A DNA stretch of 64,000 bases, from the NCBI GenBank assembly GCA_904420585.1, contig CAJFVX010000031.1, positions 1 to 64,000 of the forward strand. The letters run 5' to 3'. Source of the DNA: Candidatus Howiella intestinavium. GTDB taxonomy: Bacteria; Bacillota; Clostridia; Oscillospirales; Acutalibacteraceae. The translations under genes and the position numbers were made by a program. Of the stretch, positions 16,337 to 25,487 are shown one piece after another; position 1 is the stretch's first letter, and every line of letters starts with the position of its first letter. Under the pieces are notes generated by a model that saw nothing but the letters and a program-made list of their open reading frames with translations, did no database searches and was not told the origin of the DNA.

Positions 16337-17416
16337 TTACCGACGGTTGATGATCTTCATCACGTCGTAGTAATCGTCCTCTTCCGAATCGTCGCTGCTG
16401 GAGGACAGGATGTTCTTCAGATCCTCCGAAGCGCCGCCGGCGGCCTCTTTCTTTTCGTTGGCACTGCCCGCGCCGGTGGCGATGACCGTCACGCGGATCT
16501 CGTCCTCCATGGTCTCATCAAGCTGGGCGCCCCAGATGATATTGGCATCCGGCGAAGCCGTCTTGGCGATGATGGAGGAGGCCAGTTCCACTTCCTCCAG
16601 CCCGATATCCACCGAACCGGTTATGTTGATGATAACGCCCTTGGCGTTCTCCATGGAAGTCTCAATTAAGGGGCTGGTGATGGCGGCCTGGGCGGCTACC
16701 TCGGCCTTGTCGCGACCCGACGCGCGGCCCACGCCCATGTGGGCATAACCCGCATCCTTCATGACGGCGGTGACGTCGGCAAAGTCCAGGTTGACCATGG
16801 CCGTGACATTGATGAGTTCGGAGATGCTCTGCACGCCCTGGCGCAGCACATCGTCGGCGCACTCAAAGGCGTTGGCCAGGGTGATCTTCTGCTCCGAAAC
16901 GAACTTTAAGCGCTCGTTGGGGATGACCACCAGGCTGTCCACATGCTCCCGCAGGGCGGCAATGCCCTTCTCGGCCTGATCCATCCGGCGCTTGCCCTCA
17001 AAGGCAAAGGGCTTGGTCACAATACCCACCGTCAGGATGCCGGCCTCCTTGGCGATCTGGGCCACCACCGGCGCCGCACCGGTGCCCGTGCCGCCGCCCA
17101 TGCCGGCGGTGATGAAGACCATATCGGTGCCCTTCAGAGCCGCGGCGATTTCGTCCCGGGACTCCTCGGCGGCCCGCTGGCCCTTATCGGGGCTGGCGCC
17201 CGCGCCCTGGCCGCGGGTCAGCTTTTCCCCGATCTGGATTTTATGGGTAGCCTTGGACAAATACAAGGCGGCCTTATCTGTATTGATAGCCACAAACTCG
17301 ACGCCCTTGACGCCGTCGGCCACCATGCGGTTGACGGCGTTGCCGCCGCCGCCGCCCACGCCAACGACCTTAATCTGTACAACGTCGGCCAGTTCGTTCG
17401 CAAGCTCAAATGCCAT
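16337..17416 (-). CDS. ftsZ: Cell division protein FtsZ
   Basis: A 359-residue tubulin-like GTPase that forms the division ring. It shows [14 protein letters not shown], the GTP signature GGGTGTG (107-113) and the T7 catalytic loop [11 protein letters not shown]. The C-terminus has an acidic linker and ends [11 protein letters not shown] rather than the common DIPxFLR-like peptide that binds FtsA or ZapA/SepF partners. I chose the third ATG (17416, MAFEL), ten bases after AGGAGG, because clostridial FtsZ usually begins MAFE; ATGs at 17422 and 17425 are possible. It is the last gene of the division cluster but has its own promoter. No ftsA is present in the window. Confidence 0.96.
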   Translation of the reverse strand: MAFELANELADVVQIKVVGVGGGGGNAVNRMVADGVKGVEFVAINTDKAALYLSKATHKIQIGEKLTRGQGAGASPDKGQRAAEESRDEIAAALKGTDMVFITAGMGGGTGTGAAPVVAQIAKEAGILTVGIVTKPFAFEGKRRMDQAEKGIAALREHVDSLVVIPNERLKFVSEQKITLANAFECADDVLRQGVQSISELINVTAMVNLDFADVTAVMKDAGYAHMGVGRASGRDKAEVAAQAAITSPLIETSMENAKGVIINITGSVDIGLEEVELASSIIAKTASPDANIIWGAQLDETMEDEIRVTVIATGAGSANEKKEAAGGASEDLKNILSSSSDDSEEDDYYDVMKIINRR

Positions 17417-17486
17417 TTTCATCATTCCTCCTGGTTTCTATGCTAAAAAATCGCTTTTAGAAGGTTTTTACAGTAACACACATATG

Positions 17487-17515
17487 ATATTACCATGATT
17501 TCGAAGGAAATTCAA
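17487..17515 (-). promoter_or_regulatory. Promoter of ftsZ
   Basis: On the minus strand TTGAAT (17515-17510), 17-base spacer, TAATAT (17492-17487). It lies in the 226-base gap between divIB and ftsZ, giving a leader of about 65 bases. Confidence 0.6.
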
Positions 17516-17642
17516 CAACCGAAATCACAAAAATCAAAAAATTTTTCGCGGAAATCCTTAATTTTTCCCGGTTTTTATCCGCTGGCGGGCAAGGCCGCCC
17601 TTCCTTCCCCCTTTTTCGCTTTCCCGGACTGGCGGAAACAGT

Positions 17643-19025
17643 TCATTCTCCCGATGAAACATCGCTCTCCCCGCTGTCCGAAGCGGCAGACGTCCCTTCT
17701 TCCGCAGCGGAAGATGCGTCAGAGGGAACCGCGCTGTCGGCCGGCTGGGAGGCTTGTCCATCCCCATCCGCTCCCTCCTCGGCCGGCAGGGGTTCGGTGG
17801 GAACCAGCCACTGCTCTTCCAGCGCGCCGTCCCGGAAATAGGCCTCTTTTTTGCTTTCGGTCCACCAGGACAAATCCAGGGTGCCGGTTTCCTCCGCTGC
17901 TATGTCGGCGTAGGTGGCCGACAGGTGGGCCAGCTTTTTATCCAGGTCGGCGGAGGAACCGAACTCCACCAGAATCCGGTTATCCAGCACAAACCGGAGG
18001 GACACCGTATCGCTCATGTCCACCAGGGTCACCGGCAGGGCCGCATTCTCCAGGCGGGTGAGCAAATCCGTCAGCAGGGAGGCCTGGGCGGCATCCTGAA
18101 AGGCGATGTCGGCCCCCGCCTCCCAGTTCCCTAAGCCCATTCCCCGGATGAGCAGGAGGCCGGGCTGCTTCTGGGTACTCGTGTCCACTACCTTGTTCTT
18201 TTCGTTCAAAAGCAGGTACTGCCCATCCGTTTCCAGGGCGTATACCGGGTCTGCCTCGGTCACCCGGACCACCAGCGTCCCCGGCAGCCGGCGGGAAATC
18301 TCCGCCTCGCCGATATAGGGCAGCTGTTTTAAAATGCGGGCGGCGGCCGTATCCGTATCCGTAAGCAGCAGGTTTTCCCCCGTCACAAGGGCCGAAACCT
18401 CTACGATTTCCTCGGGGGTATACCGGGTTTCCCCCTCCACTTCAATGGACTTTACCGGGAACAGAACCGTGAGGGACAGCACCACCAGCACCGCCACCAC
18501 CACCAGCACAAGGCCGATGAAGAAGCCCGGCCGCAGTCGACGTCCCGGCGGCCTTTTCGTCTTTCCGGACGCCTGCCGGCTATCAGCAGGGCGGGGCTGC
18601 CCTCTCCCGCGGCCGTCCTCTGTTGGGGGGCGGGAAGGCTTGTCCGCCGGCCCCCTGCCTGCAGCCGAGGCAGGGCGGCGGGCCGGCCGGCCGCCTATCT
18701 GGCCCGCCGGGCCGGATGGGGAGCGGGAACCCTTGCCCCCGGAAGGCTGCCCGGCCCGGTACGGGGCGCCGTCTCCCCCCAGGCCGGAGGCCTGCCGGGA
18801 AGCATCCCGGGGCACCTGCCCGGCCGGGGTGCGGGGCCGCTGCCCTCCGGCTGGCTGGCGGCGCGGCGGGCTGCTCTCGCCGGCATACCCGGCCGGCCGG
18901 GAAGTATTCCGGGAAGCCTGCCCCGGCCGGCCTTCCCGACGGGGCTCCGGCTGCTTTACCGGCGGCTTTTTCTTCTTTTTGCCGGGGATGCTCCCGGGGG
19001 ATTCCTTCCATTCCAAAAAAATCAT
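17643..19025 (-). CDS. divIB: Cell division protein FtsQ/DivIB with long basic cytosolic tail
   Basis: A 460-residue bitopic division protein. Residues 1-167 are an unusually long, disordered Pro/Gly/Arg/Lys-rich cytosolic region starting with KKKKK. One transmembrane helix follows (about 168-190), then the POTRA domain (VKSIEVEGETRYTPEEIVEVS) and the FtsQ beta domain to about 410. The last 45 residues are Ser/Ala/Glu-rich. It would stabilise FtsL and FtsB-type partners at the septum. The ATG overlaps the murA stop (ATGA), so translation is coupled. The tail is very GC-rich and repetitive in composition; most DivIB proteins have a far shorter one. Confidence 0.9.
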   Translation of the reverse strand: MIFLEWKESPGSIPGKKKKKPPVKQPEPRREGRPGQASRNTSRPAGYAGESSPPRRQPAGGQRPRTPAGQVPRDASRQASGLGGDGAPYRAGQPSGGKGSRSPSGPAGQIGGRPARRPASAAGRGPADKPSRPPTEDGRGRGQPRPADSRQASGKTKRPPGRRLRPGFFIGLVLVVVAVLVVLSLTVLFPVKSIEVEGETRYTPEEIVEVSALVTGENLLLTDTDTAAARILKQLPYIGEAEISRRLPGTLVVRVTEADPVYALETDGQYLLLNEKNKVVDTSTQKQPGLLLIRGMGLGNWEAGADIAFQDAAQASLLTDLLTRLENAALPVTLVDMSDTVSLRFVLDNRILVEFGSSADLDKKLAHLSATYADIAAEETGTLDLSWWTESKKEAYFRDGALEEQWLVPTEPLPAEEGADGDGQASQPADSAVPSDASSAAEEGTSAASDSGESDVSSGE

Positions 19026-20275
19026 TCCCTTTTTATATTCGCCCCCACCTGCCGGAGGCTCTCTTCCAAATCCGCGTAGCCCCGGTCGATATGCCGAAGC
19101 TCGTCGATTTCGGTGACGCCGGAAGCGGCCAGGCCGGCTACCACCAGGGCGGCGCCGCCCCGCAGGTCGGTGGCCGACACGGTGGCCCCCGACAGGGCGG
19201 GAACCCCTTCTACCACGGCCACCCGTCCCTCTACCTTCACCCGGGCCCCCATCCGGGCCAGTTCGTCCACATACTTAAACCGGTTTTCAAATATATTCTC
19301 CACAAAGACCGACGGCCCGTCGGCCAGGGTGCTCATGGCCAGCATAGGGGGCTGGGCGTCGGTGGGAAAGCCGGGATAGGCCATGGTGCGCACCGTCCCC
19401 ACCGAATGGGGGCGGCGGGGGGCTGTGATGCGCAGGGTATGCAGGCCGGGCTCTATGCGGCAGCCGGCCGTCCGGAAACTGTCCAGCACGGCGGTCAGGT
19501 GGGAGACCTCCACATCCCGCAGAAGCAGGTCCCCGCCGGTTGCGGCGGCGGCTGCCATGTAGGTGGCGGCGATGATCCGGTCGGGTATGACCGTATGCTC
19601 CGCCCCGTGCAGGTCGTAGACCCCGTCGATTTCGATGACGTCGGATCCCGCCCCCCGGATACAGGCCCCCGCCCGGTTGAGGAAGTCGGCCAGGTCGGAG
19701 ATTTCCGGCTCTCTTGCAGCGTTGTGGATAACCGTCCGCCCCCTGGCTGTGGAGGCGGCCAGCAGGATGTTTTCGGTGGCCCCTACGCTGGGGATGGACA
19801 GATGGATGGATGTCCCTCTCAGCCGTCCTTCCACCCGGCAATCCAGCAGGCCGTGGTCCTCTTCGATGGTCAGCCCCAGCTGCCGCAGGGCCGCCAGATG
19901 CAGGTCGATGGGCCGGGGGCCCAGCTCACAGCCCCCGGGAAAACTCAGCCGGGCCTGGCCGCACCGGGCGGCGATGGCCCCCAGGAACACGATGGAGGAA
20001 CGCATTTCCCGCATGAGGGTGTCGGGGATGTCCATGCCGGTGAGGGCGGTGGAATCCACGATGACGGTGGAGCCCTCCCGCTGGCAGATGCAGCCCAGGT
20101 GCTCCAAAATGCGGATAGACGCCCCTACGTCCAGCAGCGGCGGGCAGTTATGTATGACGCTGACCCCCCGGCACAGGAGGGTGGCGGCCAGAACCGGAAG
20201 GGCGCTGTTTTTTGCGCCGTGGACCCGGATTTCCCCCTCCAGCCGCCTGCCGCCTTCGATATAAATTTTTGCCAT
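19022..20275 (-). CDS. murA: UDP-N-acetylglucosamine 1-carboxyvinyltransferase
   Basis: A 417-residue enzyme for the first committed step of peptidoglycan synthesis, adding enolpyruvate from PEP to UDP-GlcNAc in the cytosol. The start at 20275 (MAKIYIEGG) follows AAGGATGGG. Visible motifs are GAKNSALPVLAA (catalytic lysine region) and PGGCELGPRPIDLH, whose cysteine 116 is the fosfomycin-reactive residue. By that motif the enzyme should be fosfomycin-sensitive. It lies between murG and divIB and overlaps divIB by four bases. Confidence 0.96.
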   Translation of the reverse strand: MAKIYIEGGRRLEGEIRVHGAKNSALPVLAATLLCRGVSVIHNCPPLLDVGASIRILEHLGCICQREGSTVIVDSTALTGMDIPDTLMREMRSSIVFLGAIAARCGQARLSFPGGCELGPRPIDLHLAALRQLGLTIEEDHGLLDCRVEGRLRGTSIHLSIPSVGATENILLAASTARGRTVIHNAAREPEISDLADFLNRAGACIRGAGSDVIEIDGVYDLHGAEHTVIPDRIIAATYMAAAAATGGDLLLRDVEVSHLTAVLDSFRTAGCRIEPGLHTLRITAPRRPHSVGTVRTMAYPGFPTDAQPPMLAMSTLADGPSVFVENIFENRFKYVDELARMGARVKVEGRVAVVEGVPALSGATVSATDLRGGAALVVAGLAASGVTEIDELRHIDRGYADLEESLRQVGANIKRE

Positions 20276-20371
20276 ATCACCCATCCTTTCGCAGCATGCA
20301 AAGGGACGGGAAGGCACTATTTTTGCCGCCCCCAGCAGTCCATAGTATGCGAAAAGGGGCGGGTGTGTGTG

Positions 20372-21496
20372 TCAGCGTTTGCTATAAAGTTCCATAATCA
20401 CCGAATAGATGCGGGCGTTGCCGTCCAAAACCGCATTTTTTTTGGCATTGTCCCCCATTGCGGACAGGGCGGCCGGATCCGCCAGCAGCCGGGCGACCTC
20501 GCCCACCAGCTTTTCGCCGGTCAGATCCTTTTCCTCGATGACCTCGGCCGCACCCCGGTTCTTCAGGGTCATGGCGTTGTGGAACTGGTGGTTTTCGGCC
20601 ACATAAGGGGAGGGAATCAGGATGGAGGCCTTGCCCTGCACCTGCAATTCGCTTAAGGTGATGGCCCCGGCCCGGCAGATAACCAGGTCGGCCGCCGCCA
20701 TGCACAAGTCCATGTCGTTGATGTATTCGGTCATGCGGATGGCCGGCGCGTCGGACAGGCGGACACCCTTCTTTTCCAGCAGTTCCTGCATATAGGCGTA
20801 GCCCGCCCGGCCGGCGGCGTGGTAGTGGTAATACTTTCCCTCTTTCCAGTGCCAGGCCATCAGGTCGGCGGCGGCCTCGTTGATGGCCCTGGCCCCCAGG
20901 CTGCCGCCGAAGGAGAGGATAAAGGGCCGGTCGTCCAGCCCCAGGGCCTTCCGGGCGGCCTGCCGATCGGCGTGGGTCACCGCCTCCCTGACCGGGTTGC
21001 CGGTGATGATGGGTTCGCTCTGGAGTTTCAGATACTTTTTCGCCTCGGGCATGGCCAGCATGATCTTATCCACCTTGGGCGCCAGCATTTTGGTGGTGAC
21101 CCCGGGGAAAGCGTTCTGCTCATGGATGGCCGTCTTAAAGCCCATCCTGGCCGCCTCCCGCAGGACGGGGCCGCTGACATAGCCGCCGGTGCCCATGACC
21201 ACATCCGGCTGCAGCTGCCGCAGCAGCTTCTTGGCCTGCGAGGACGAGACAAAGACCTTGCGCAGGGCCGACAGGTTGCGTTTGAGGTTTTCAAAACTCG
21301 GCTTGCGCTGGAAGCCGGCCACGTCGATGGTGTAAAAATCATAGCCCGCCTCGGGCACCAGCCGGGCCTCCAGCTTTTCGGCCGTGCCGATAAAACTGAT
21401 GGCCGCGTCGGGATGGCGTTCCCGTATGTAGCCGGCCACGGCCAGGGCCGGATTGATATGGCCGGCAGTGCCGCCGCCCGCAAAAAGTATATGCAT
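20372..21496 (-). CDS. murG: Undecaprenyldiphospho-muramoylpentapeptide beta-N-acetylglucosaminyltransferase
   Basis: A 374-residue GT28 glycosyltransferase that adds GlcNAc to lipid I, making lipid II at the inner membrane face. It starts MHILFAGGGTAGHINPALA (the first glycine-rich loop) at 21496 behind AGGAGG. It also shows GTGGYVSGPV, HEQNAFPGVTTK, the second domain start [14 protein letters not shown], and ICRAGAITLSEL in the UDP-GlcNAc site. It follows ftsW with a 63-base gap. Confidence 0.96.
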   Translation of the reverse strand: MHILFAGGGTAGHINPALAVAGYIRERHPDAAISFIGTAEKLEARLVPEAGYDFYTIDVAGFQRKPSFENLKRNLSALRKVFVSSSQAKKLLRQLQPDVVMGTGGYVSGPVLREAARMGFKTAIHEQNAFPGVTTKMLAPKVDKIMLAMPEAKKYLKLQSEPIITGNPVREAVTHADRQAARKALGLDDRPFILSFGGSLGARAINEAAADLMAWHWKEGKYYHYHAAGRAGYAYMQELLEKKGVRLSDAPAIRMTEYINDMDLCMAAADLVICRAGAITLSELQVQGKASILIPSPYVAENHQFHNAMTLKNRGAAEVIEEKDLTGEKLVGEVARLLADPAALSAMGDNAKKNAVLDGNARIYSVIMELYSKR

Positions 21497-21559
21497 AATT
21501 TTCCTCCTATTCGTCATGCAGGTGCGGCCGGCCCTCCCTTACGGGAAAGCCGGCCCCAT

Positions 21560-22726
21560 TCAGGTCTTTTTCAAATTACAGCTTCGTGATACCGACAGGA
21601 CAACCCCCATCTCGGCCATGAGCATGAGCAGGGCGGTGCCGCCGTAGCTGAAAAAGGGCAGGCTGATACCGGTGTTGGGGATGGTGTTGGTTACAACCAT
21701 AATATTTAAGGCGGTCTGGACACCCACCTGGAAGGTGAGGCCCACGGCCATCAGGGAGCCGAACTTATCCGGCGCCCGCATGGCCACCACAAAGCCCCGC
21801 CAGACCAGCATACAGAAGAGCAGGACGATGATGAGGGCCCCCACATATCCCAGCTCCTCGCAGACGATGGCAAAAATAAAGTCGTTGTGAGGCTCGGGCA
21901 CCCACAGGTATTTCTGCCGGGACTGACCCAGGCCCCGTCCCAAAAAGCCCCCTGACCCGATGGAGAGCAGGGACTGGATGGTCTGGTAGCCCTCCTTGGT
22001 AGGAGCCGCCCAGGGGTTCAGCCAATATTGGATACGGCTGGAGCCGTAGTCCACCACCCCCGAGATAATGGCGATGGCTCCCAGCCCCACGCCGGCCGCC
22101 AGACCGAAGCCCACATACCGCAGCTTGATGCCCCCCACAATCATCAGGCAGATGCCGATGGAGAAGATAAGCAGGGTGGCCGACAGGTGGGTTTCCACCA
22201 CCACCAGGGCGCAGACCACGGCCAGCAGGATGCCGAAAAACAGGACGCCGAAGGTGAATTTTTCCATCTGCTTGTAGTTGGCCGAAATCAGATGGGCAAA
22301 CAGCAGCACAATGGCGAATTTGGCGATTTCCGACGGCTGGAAGTTGATGGGGCCGATGACGATCCAGCGCTTATAGTCAAAGCCTTCCCGCAGGGGCGGC
22401 AGCAGCAATACCACAATCAGCAGCACCACGGCCAGAGCGTACAGGGGCCAGGCAAATTTCCGGTAGACATGGTAATCGATTTTGGAGACCACCAGCATGA
22501 TGATCACGCCGGCCACGGCAAACATGGCCTGCCGGGAGATAAACATGTAGCTGTTCCCGTATACGGTATAGGCGTAGGCGTAGCTGGCCGAGAAGAGCAT
22601 GACCAGCCCGATTGTCAGCAGGATGAGAACCAGGGACAGGAAGGTCAAATCCATCTTGCCCGCCTGCAGCAGGTTAAACCGGCTTTTCTTTTTCGGGCGC
22701 CTGGCCGCGGGCCGGACATTTTCCAT
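21560..22726 (-). CDS. ftsW: SEDS peptidoglycan glycosyltransferase FtsW/SpoVE
   Basis: A 388-residue polytopic membrane protein of the SEDS family that polymerises lipid II together with a class B penicillin-binding protein. About ten hydrophobic segments are visible, with family motifs KRWIVIGPINFQPSEIAKF, VETHLSATLLIF, SLLSIGSGGFLGRGLGQSRQ, PEPHNDFIFAI and the C-terminal GISLPFFSYGGTALL. Its position between mraY and murG fits FtsW; SpoVE is the sporulation paralogue and cannot be excluded. It starts at 22726 behind AAGGGAGGG. Confidence 0.93.
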   Translation of the reverse strand: MENVRPAARRPKKKSRFNLLQAGKMDLTFLSLVLILLTIGLVMLFSASYAYAYTVYGNSYMFISRQAMFAVAGVIIMLVVSKIDYHVYRKFAWPLYALAVVLLIVVLLLPPLREGFDYKRWIVIGPINFQPSEIAKFAIVLLFAHLISANYKQMEKFTFGVLFFGILLAVVCALVVVETHLSATLLIFSIGICLMIVGGIKLRYVGFGLAAGVGLGAIAIISGVVDYGSSRIQYWLNPWAAPTKEGYQTIQSLLSIGSGGFLGRGLGQSRQKYLWVPEPHNDFIFAIVCEELGYVGALIIVLLFCMLVWRGFVVAMRAPDKFGSLMAVGLTFQVGVQTALNIMVVTNTIPNTGISLPFFSYGGTALLMLMAEMGVVLSVSRSCNLKKT

Positions 22727-22809
22727 ACCGTTCCCTCCCTTGAATTGGAATGGCCGCCGGGTTGGCGGGACGTATCTCTAGCATGGGCTTTTTCGACGTC
22801 CGGTATTCC

Positions 22810-23838
22810 TCACCAGCGGAAAAGGATGGGCAGGGCGGCTACCAGGCACCCTATGAGGGTGACCAGGGAAAAAATCAGGACGATTTTCTCCTCGCTCCAG
22901 CCGCTCATCTCAAAATGATGGTGCAGGGGCGCCATTTTGAACAGCCGCTTCTTGGTCTTCTTATAATAGGCCACCTGGAGCATGACCGACAGGGCCTCTA
23001 TCAAATAGACGATGCCGGCGAAAAGCAGCAGCACCGGCCGGCCGATGCCGAAGGCCAGGGAAACCACCATGCCCCCTAAGAACAGGGAGCCCGTATCCCC
23101 CATAAAGACCTTGGCGGGGTGGGCGTTCCAGACTAAGAAGCCGATGCAGGCCCCGGCCAGGCAGGCGGCCAGAAGGTTGGTGCAGTAATAGTTGCAGATG
23201 CCGGCGGCCAGCATAAAGAAGGCAGACACCACCAGCGTAACGCTGGAGGCCAGCCCGTCGATGCCGTCGGTCAGGTTGACGGCGTTGACAAAACCGTAGA
23301 TAAACAGAAGGGCGATGGGCCAGAAAAGCAGGCCCGCGCCGTGCATGATATCTATATCCCCGATAAAAGGCAGCCAGGTGGTATCCATGCCCCCCAGATT
23401 CATGCTCAGCAGGTAAGCGGCCGAAATCAGCAGCTGCAAAAAGGTCTTCTGCTTGGCGGTCAGTCCCAGGTTCCGCTTTTTAACCACCTTGATGTAGTCG
23501 TCGATAAAGCCGATGAGGCCCATGCCCAGGGCCAGGCCGATGCCGGCGGCAAAGGTGGTCACCTTGGTGGCGTCGTGGAGCTCATCCGCCACGGCCGAGC
23601 CGGACACCACGGCTGCGATGAAGGCCAGCAGCGTGGCTGCAAAGCAGCCCATGATAATCAGGATGCCCCCCATGGTGGGAGTGCCCTCCTTGGACTTGTG
23701 CCAGGCGGGGCCTATATCCAAAATGGTCTGTCCGAAGTGCAGGCGGCGGAGAAAGGGCACGCCCCAGAAGCCCAAAAGCATGGTGATGGCAAACCCGGCC
23801 ACCGCGCCGAAAGCAGGCAGCAATCCATTCATTTTCAT
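22810..23838 (-). CDS. mraY: Phospho-N-acetylmuramoyl-pentapeptide transferase
   Basis: A 342-residue membrane enzyme that transfers phospho-MurNAc-pentapeptide to undecaprenyl phosphate, giving lipid I. Conserved stretches are KEGTPTMGGI, the aspartate-rich GFIDDYIKV, NAVNLTDGIDGLA, VFMGDTGSLFLGG and the histidine-rich MAPLHHHFEMSGWSE, with about ten transmembrane helices. The start at 23838 (MKMNGLLPAF) has only a weak ribosome site; the frame is open for another 38 codons upstream. A strong GC hairpin lies in the 143-base gap to murE, where murF would often be found. Confidence 0.94.
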   Translation of the reverse strand: MKMNGLLPAFGAVAGFAITMLLGFWGVPFLRRLHFGQTILDIGPAWHKSKEGTPTMGGILIIMGCFAATLLAFIAAVVSGSAVADELHDATKVTTFAAGIGLALGMGLIGFIDDYIKVVKKRNLGLTAKQKTFLQLLISAAYLLSMNLGGMDTTWLPFIGDIDIMHGAGLLFWPIALLFIYGFVNAVNLTDGIDGLASSVTLVVSAFFMLAAGICNYYCTNLLAACLAGACIGFLVWNAHPAKVFMGDTGSLFLGGMVVSLAFGIGRPVLLLFAGIVYLIEALSVMLQVAYYKKTKKRLFKMAPLHHHFEMSGWSEEKIVLIFSLVTLIGCLVAALPILFRW

Positions 23839-23981
23839 ACATCCAATCCGCCGCCGCGGTCCGGCTGCGTGATTTTGTCTCCCCTGCCCGCCGTCCGCGG
23901 TATCGCGGCGGGCGGCCATCCGGCCGGGAACAGGCGCCTTGCTCAGATGCACCCCTTATACGGTTTTCCGGGCTGCAGATT

Positions 23982-25436
23982 TTACTGCTGCAGGGCCTTT
24001 TCCTTCTCGGCCCGCTCCCGCAGAGCGGCGGCCACCACTTCCCGTTCATCCAGATGGATGGTGCCGGTGCCCAGAATTTGATAGGTCTCGTGGCCCTTGC
24101 CAGCCAAAACTATTATATCACCCGTCCGGGCGTTTGCAACGGCGTATTTTATCGCTTCCACCCGATTTTCCACGACGGTATAGGGCGTTTTTTCATCCTC
24201 CATGCCGGCCAGAATGTCCTGGATGATGAGGGAGGGGTTCTCCGACCGGGGATTGTCGCTGGTCACAATACAGTAGTCGGCCAGCTGGGCGGCGATTTTG
24301 CCCATCTTGGGCCGCTTGGTCCGGTCCCGGTCTCCCCCGCAGCCAAACAGAGCGATGAGACGGTTTTTGGGCACATCCTTAAAGGTCTTGAGGATGTTTT
24401 CCAACCCGTCGGGGGTGTGGGCGTAGTCGATGATAACGGTGAAATCCCGGCCGGTGGGAACCACCTCCGCCCGGCCCTTGACCCCGCTGACTTCTGAAAG
24501 GGCTTCGGTCACCGTGTGGATGGGGATGCCTAAGCTGACGGCGCAGGCCCCGGCGCACAGGGCGTTGTACACCGAAAACCGGCCGGCGGTCTTCAGCCGT
24601 ACCCGGCTGATAACGTCGAAGCCCACAAACTGGAAGTCCACCCCGTCCGGCCGGTAGGTGATGCCCTTGGCCGTATAGGTCGCCTCGTCCGACTGGGCCG
24701 AATAGGTGATGACCTTACAGGGCAGCTCGGCCACCATATCGGCACCATGGGGATCGTCGTAGTTGATAACGGCGGTGTCGCACATTTCAAAAAGCTTCCG
24801 CTTGGCGCTCTTGTAGTTGTCCATGGTGATATGGTAGTCCAGATGGTCCTGGGTCAGATTGGTAAAGAGGGCGGTTTCAAAATGCAGTCCCCCTACCCGC
24901 TGCTGGTCCAGGGCGTGGGAGGATACCTCCATGACCACAAACTGGCAGCCGGCCGACTTCATTAGGGAAAAGAGGGAATGGAGCTCGTAGGCGCTGGGAG
25001 TGGTGTTTTTGGCCGGCAGGGTCTCGTCGCCAATCATGTTCTGGATGGTGCCGATGAGCCCCACCTTATAGCCGCTGCGCTCCAGAATGGCCTTGCACAA
25101 ATAGGAAACGGTGGTCTTGCCGTTGGTGCCGGTAACCCCGATGAGCCGCAGGCTGTCGGCCGGCCGGCCGAACCAGGCGGCACACATTTCGGCGTAGGCC
25201 TTATGGGTATCGGATACCACAATCTGTTCCGCAAGGCCCAAATCCCGCTCGGCCACGATGACCGCCGCGCCGTTATCCAGGGCCGCCCGGGCGAAGGCGT
25301 GGCCGTCGGCCGCCGCCCCTTTGATGCAGACAAAGGCAAAGCCCTTCCCCACCTTGCGGGAATCGCAGGTGATACCGGAAATGTCCGTCTGCCCCACCGT
25401 TTCGGGCAGGCCGGGCAACAAATCTTTCAGCTTCAA
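23982..25436 (-). CDS. murE: UDP-MurNAc-tripeptide synthetase (meso-DAP adding)
   Basis: A 484-residue Mur ligase adding the third amino acid to UDP-MurNAc-L-Ala-D-Glu in the cytosol. It has the ATP loop GVTGTNGKTTVSYL, the TTPSAYEL and VMEVSSHALDQ motifs, NLTQDHLDYH and YAHTPDGLENIL. DNPRSENP (394-401) carries the DNPR signature that selects meso-diaminopimelate over lysine. The start codon is TTG at 25436 with a modest GGGGG site. It lies between the penicillin-binding protein gene and mraY. Confidence 0.95.
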   Translation of the reverse strand: MKLKDLLPGLPETVGQTDISGITCDSRKVGKGFAFVCIKGAAADGHAFARAALDNGAAVIVAERDLGLAEQIVVSDTHKAYAEMCAAWFGRPADSLRLIGVTGTNGKTTVSYLCKAILERSGYKVGLIGTIQNMIGDETLPAKNTTPSAYELHSLFSLMKSAGCQFVVMEVSSHALDQQRVGGLHFETALFTNLTQDHLDYHITMDNYKSAKRKLFEMCDTAVINYDDPHGADMVAELPCKVITYSAQSDEATYTAKGITYRPDGVDFQFVGFDVISRVRLKTAGRFSVYNALCAGACAVSLGIPIHTVTEALSEVSGVKGRAEVVPTGRDFTVIIDYAHTPDGLENILKTFKDVPKNRLIALFGCGGDRDRTKRPKMGKIAAQLADYCIVTSDNPRSENPSLIIQDILAGMEDEKTPYTVVENRVEAIKYAVANARTGDIIVLAGKGHETYQILGTGTIHLDEREVVAAALRERAEKEKALQQ

Positions 25437-25487
25437 GGATAAACGCCCCCATTCCCATTCTGTTCCGGAGTTTCTCTCCCTCTTGTC

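Noticed and set aside
14473-16350. Very long open frame opposite the GH2 gene
   Set aside because: High GC removes stop codons opposite real genes. The GH2 frame has catalytic motifs and a ribosome site; the opposite frame has no family features. The same holds opposite murA/divIB and the penicillin-binding protein gene.
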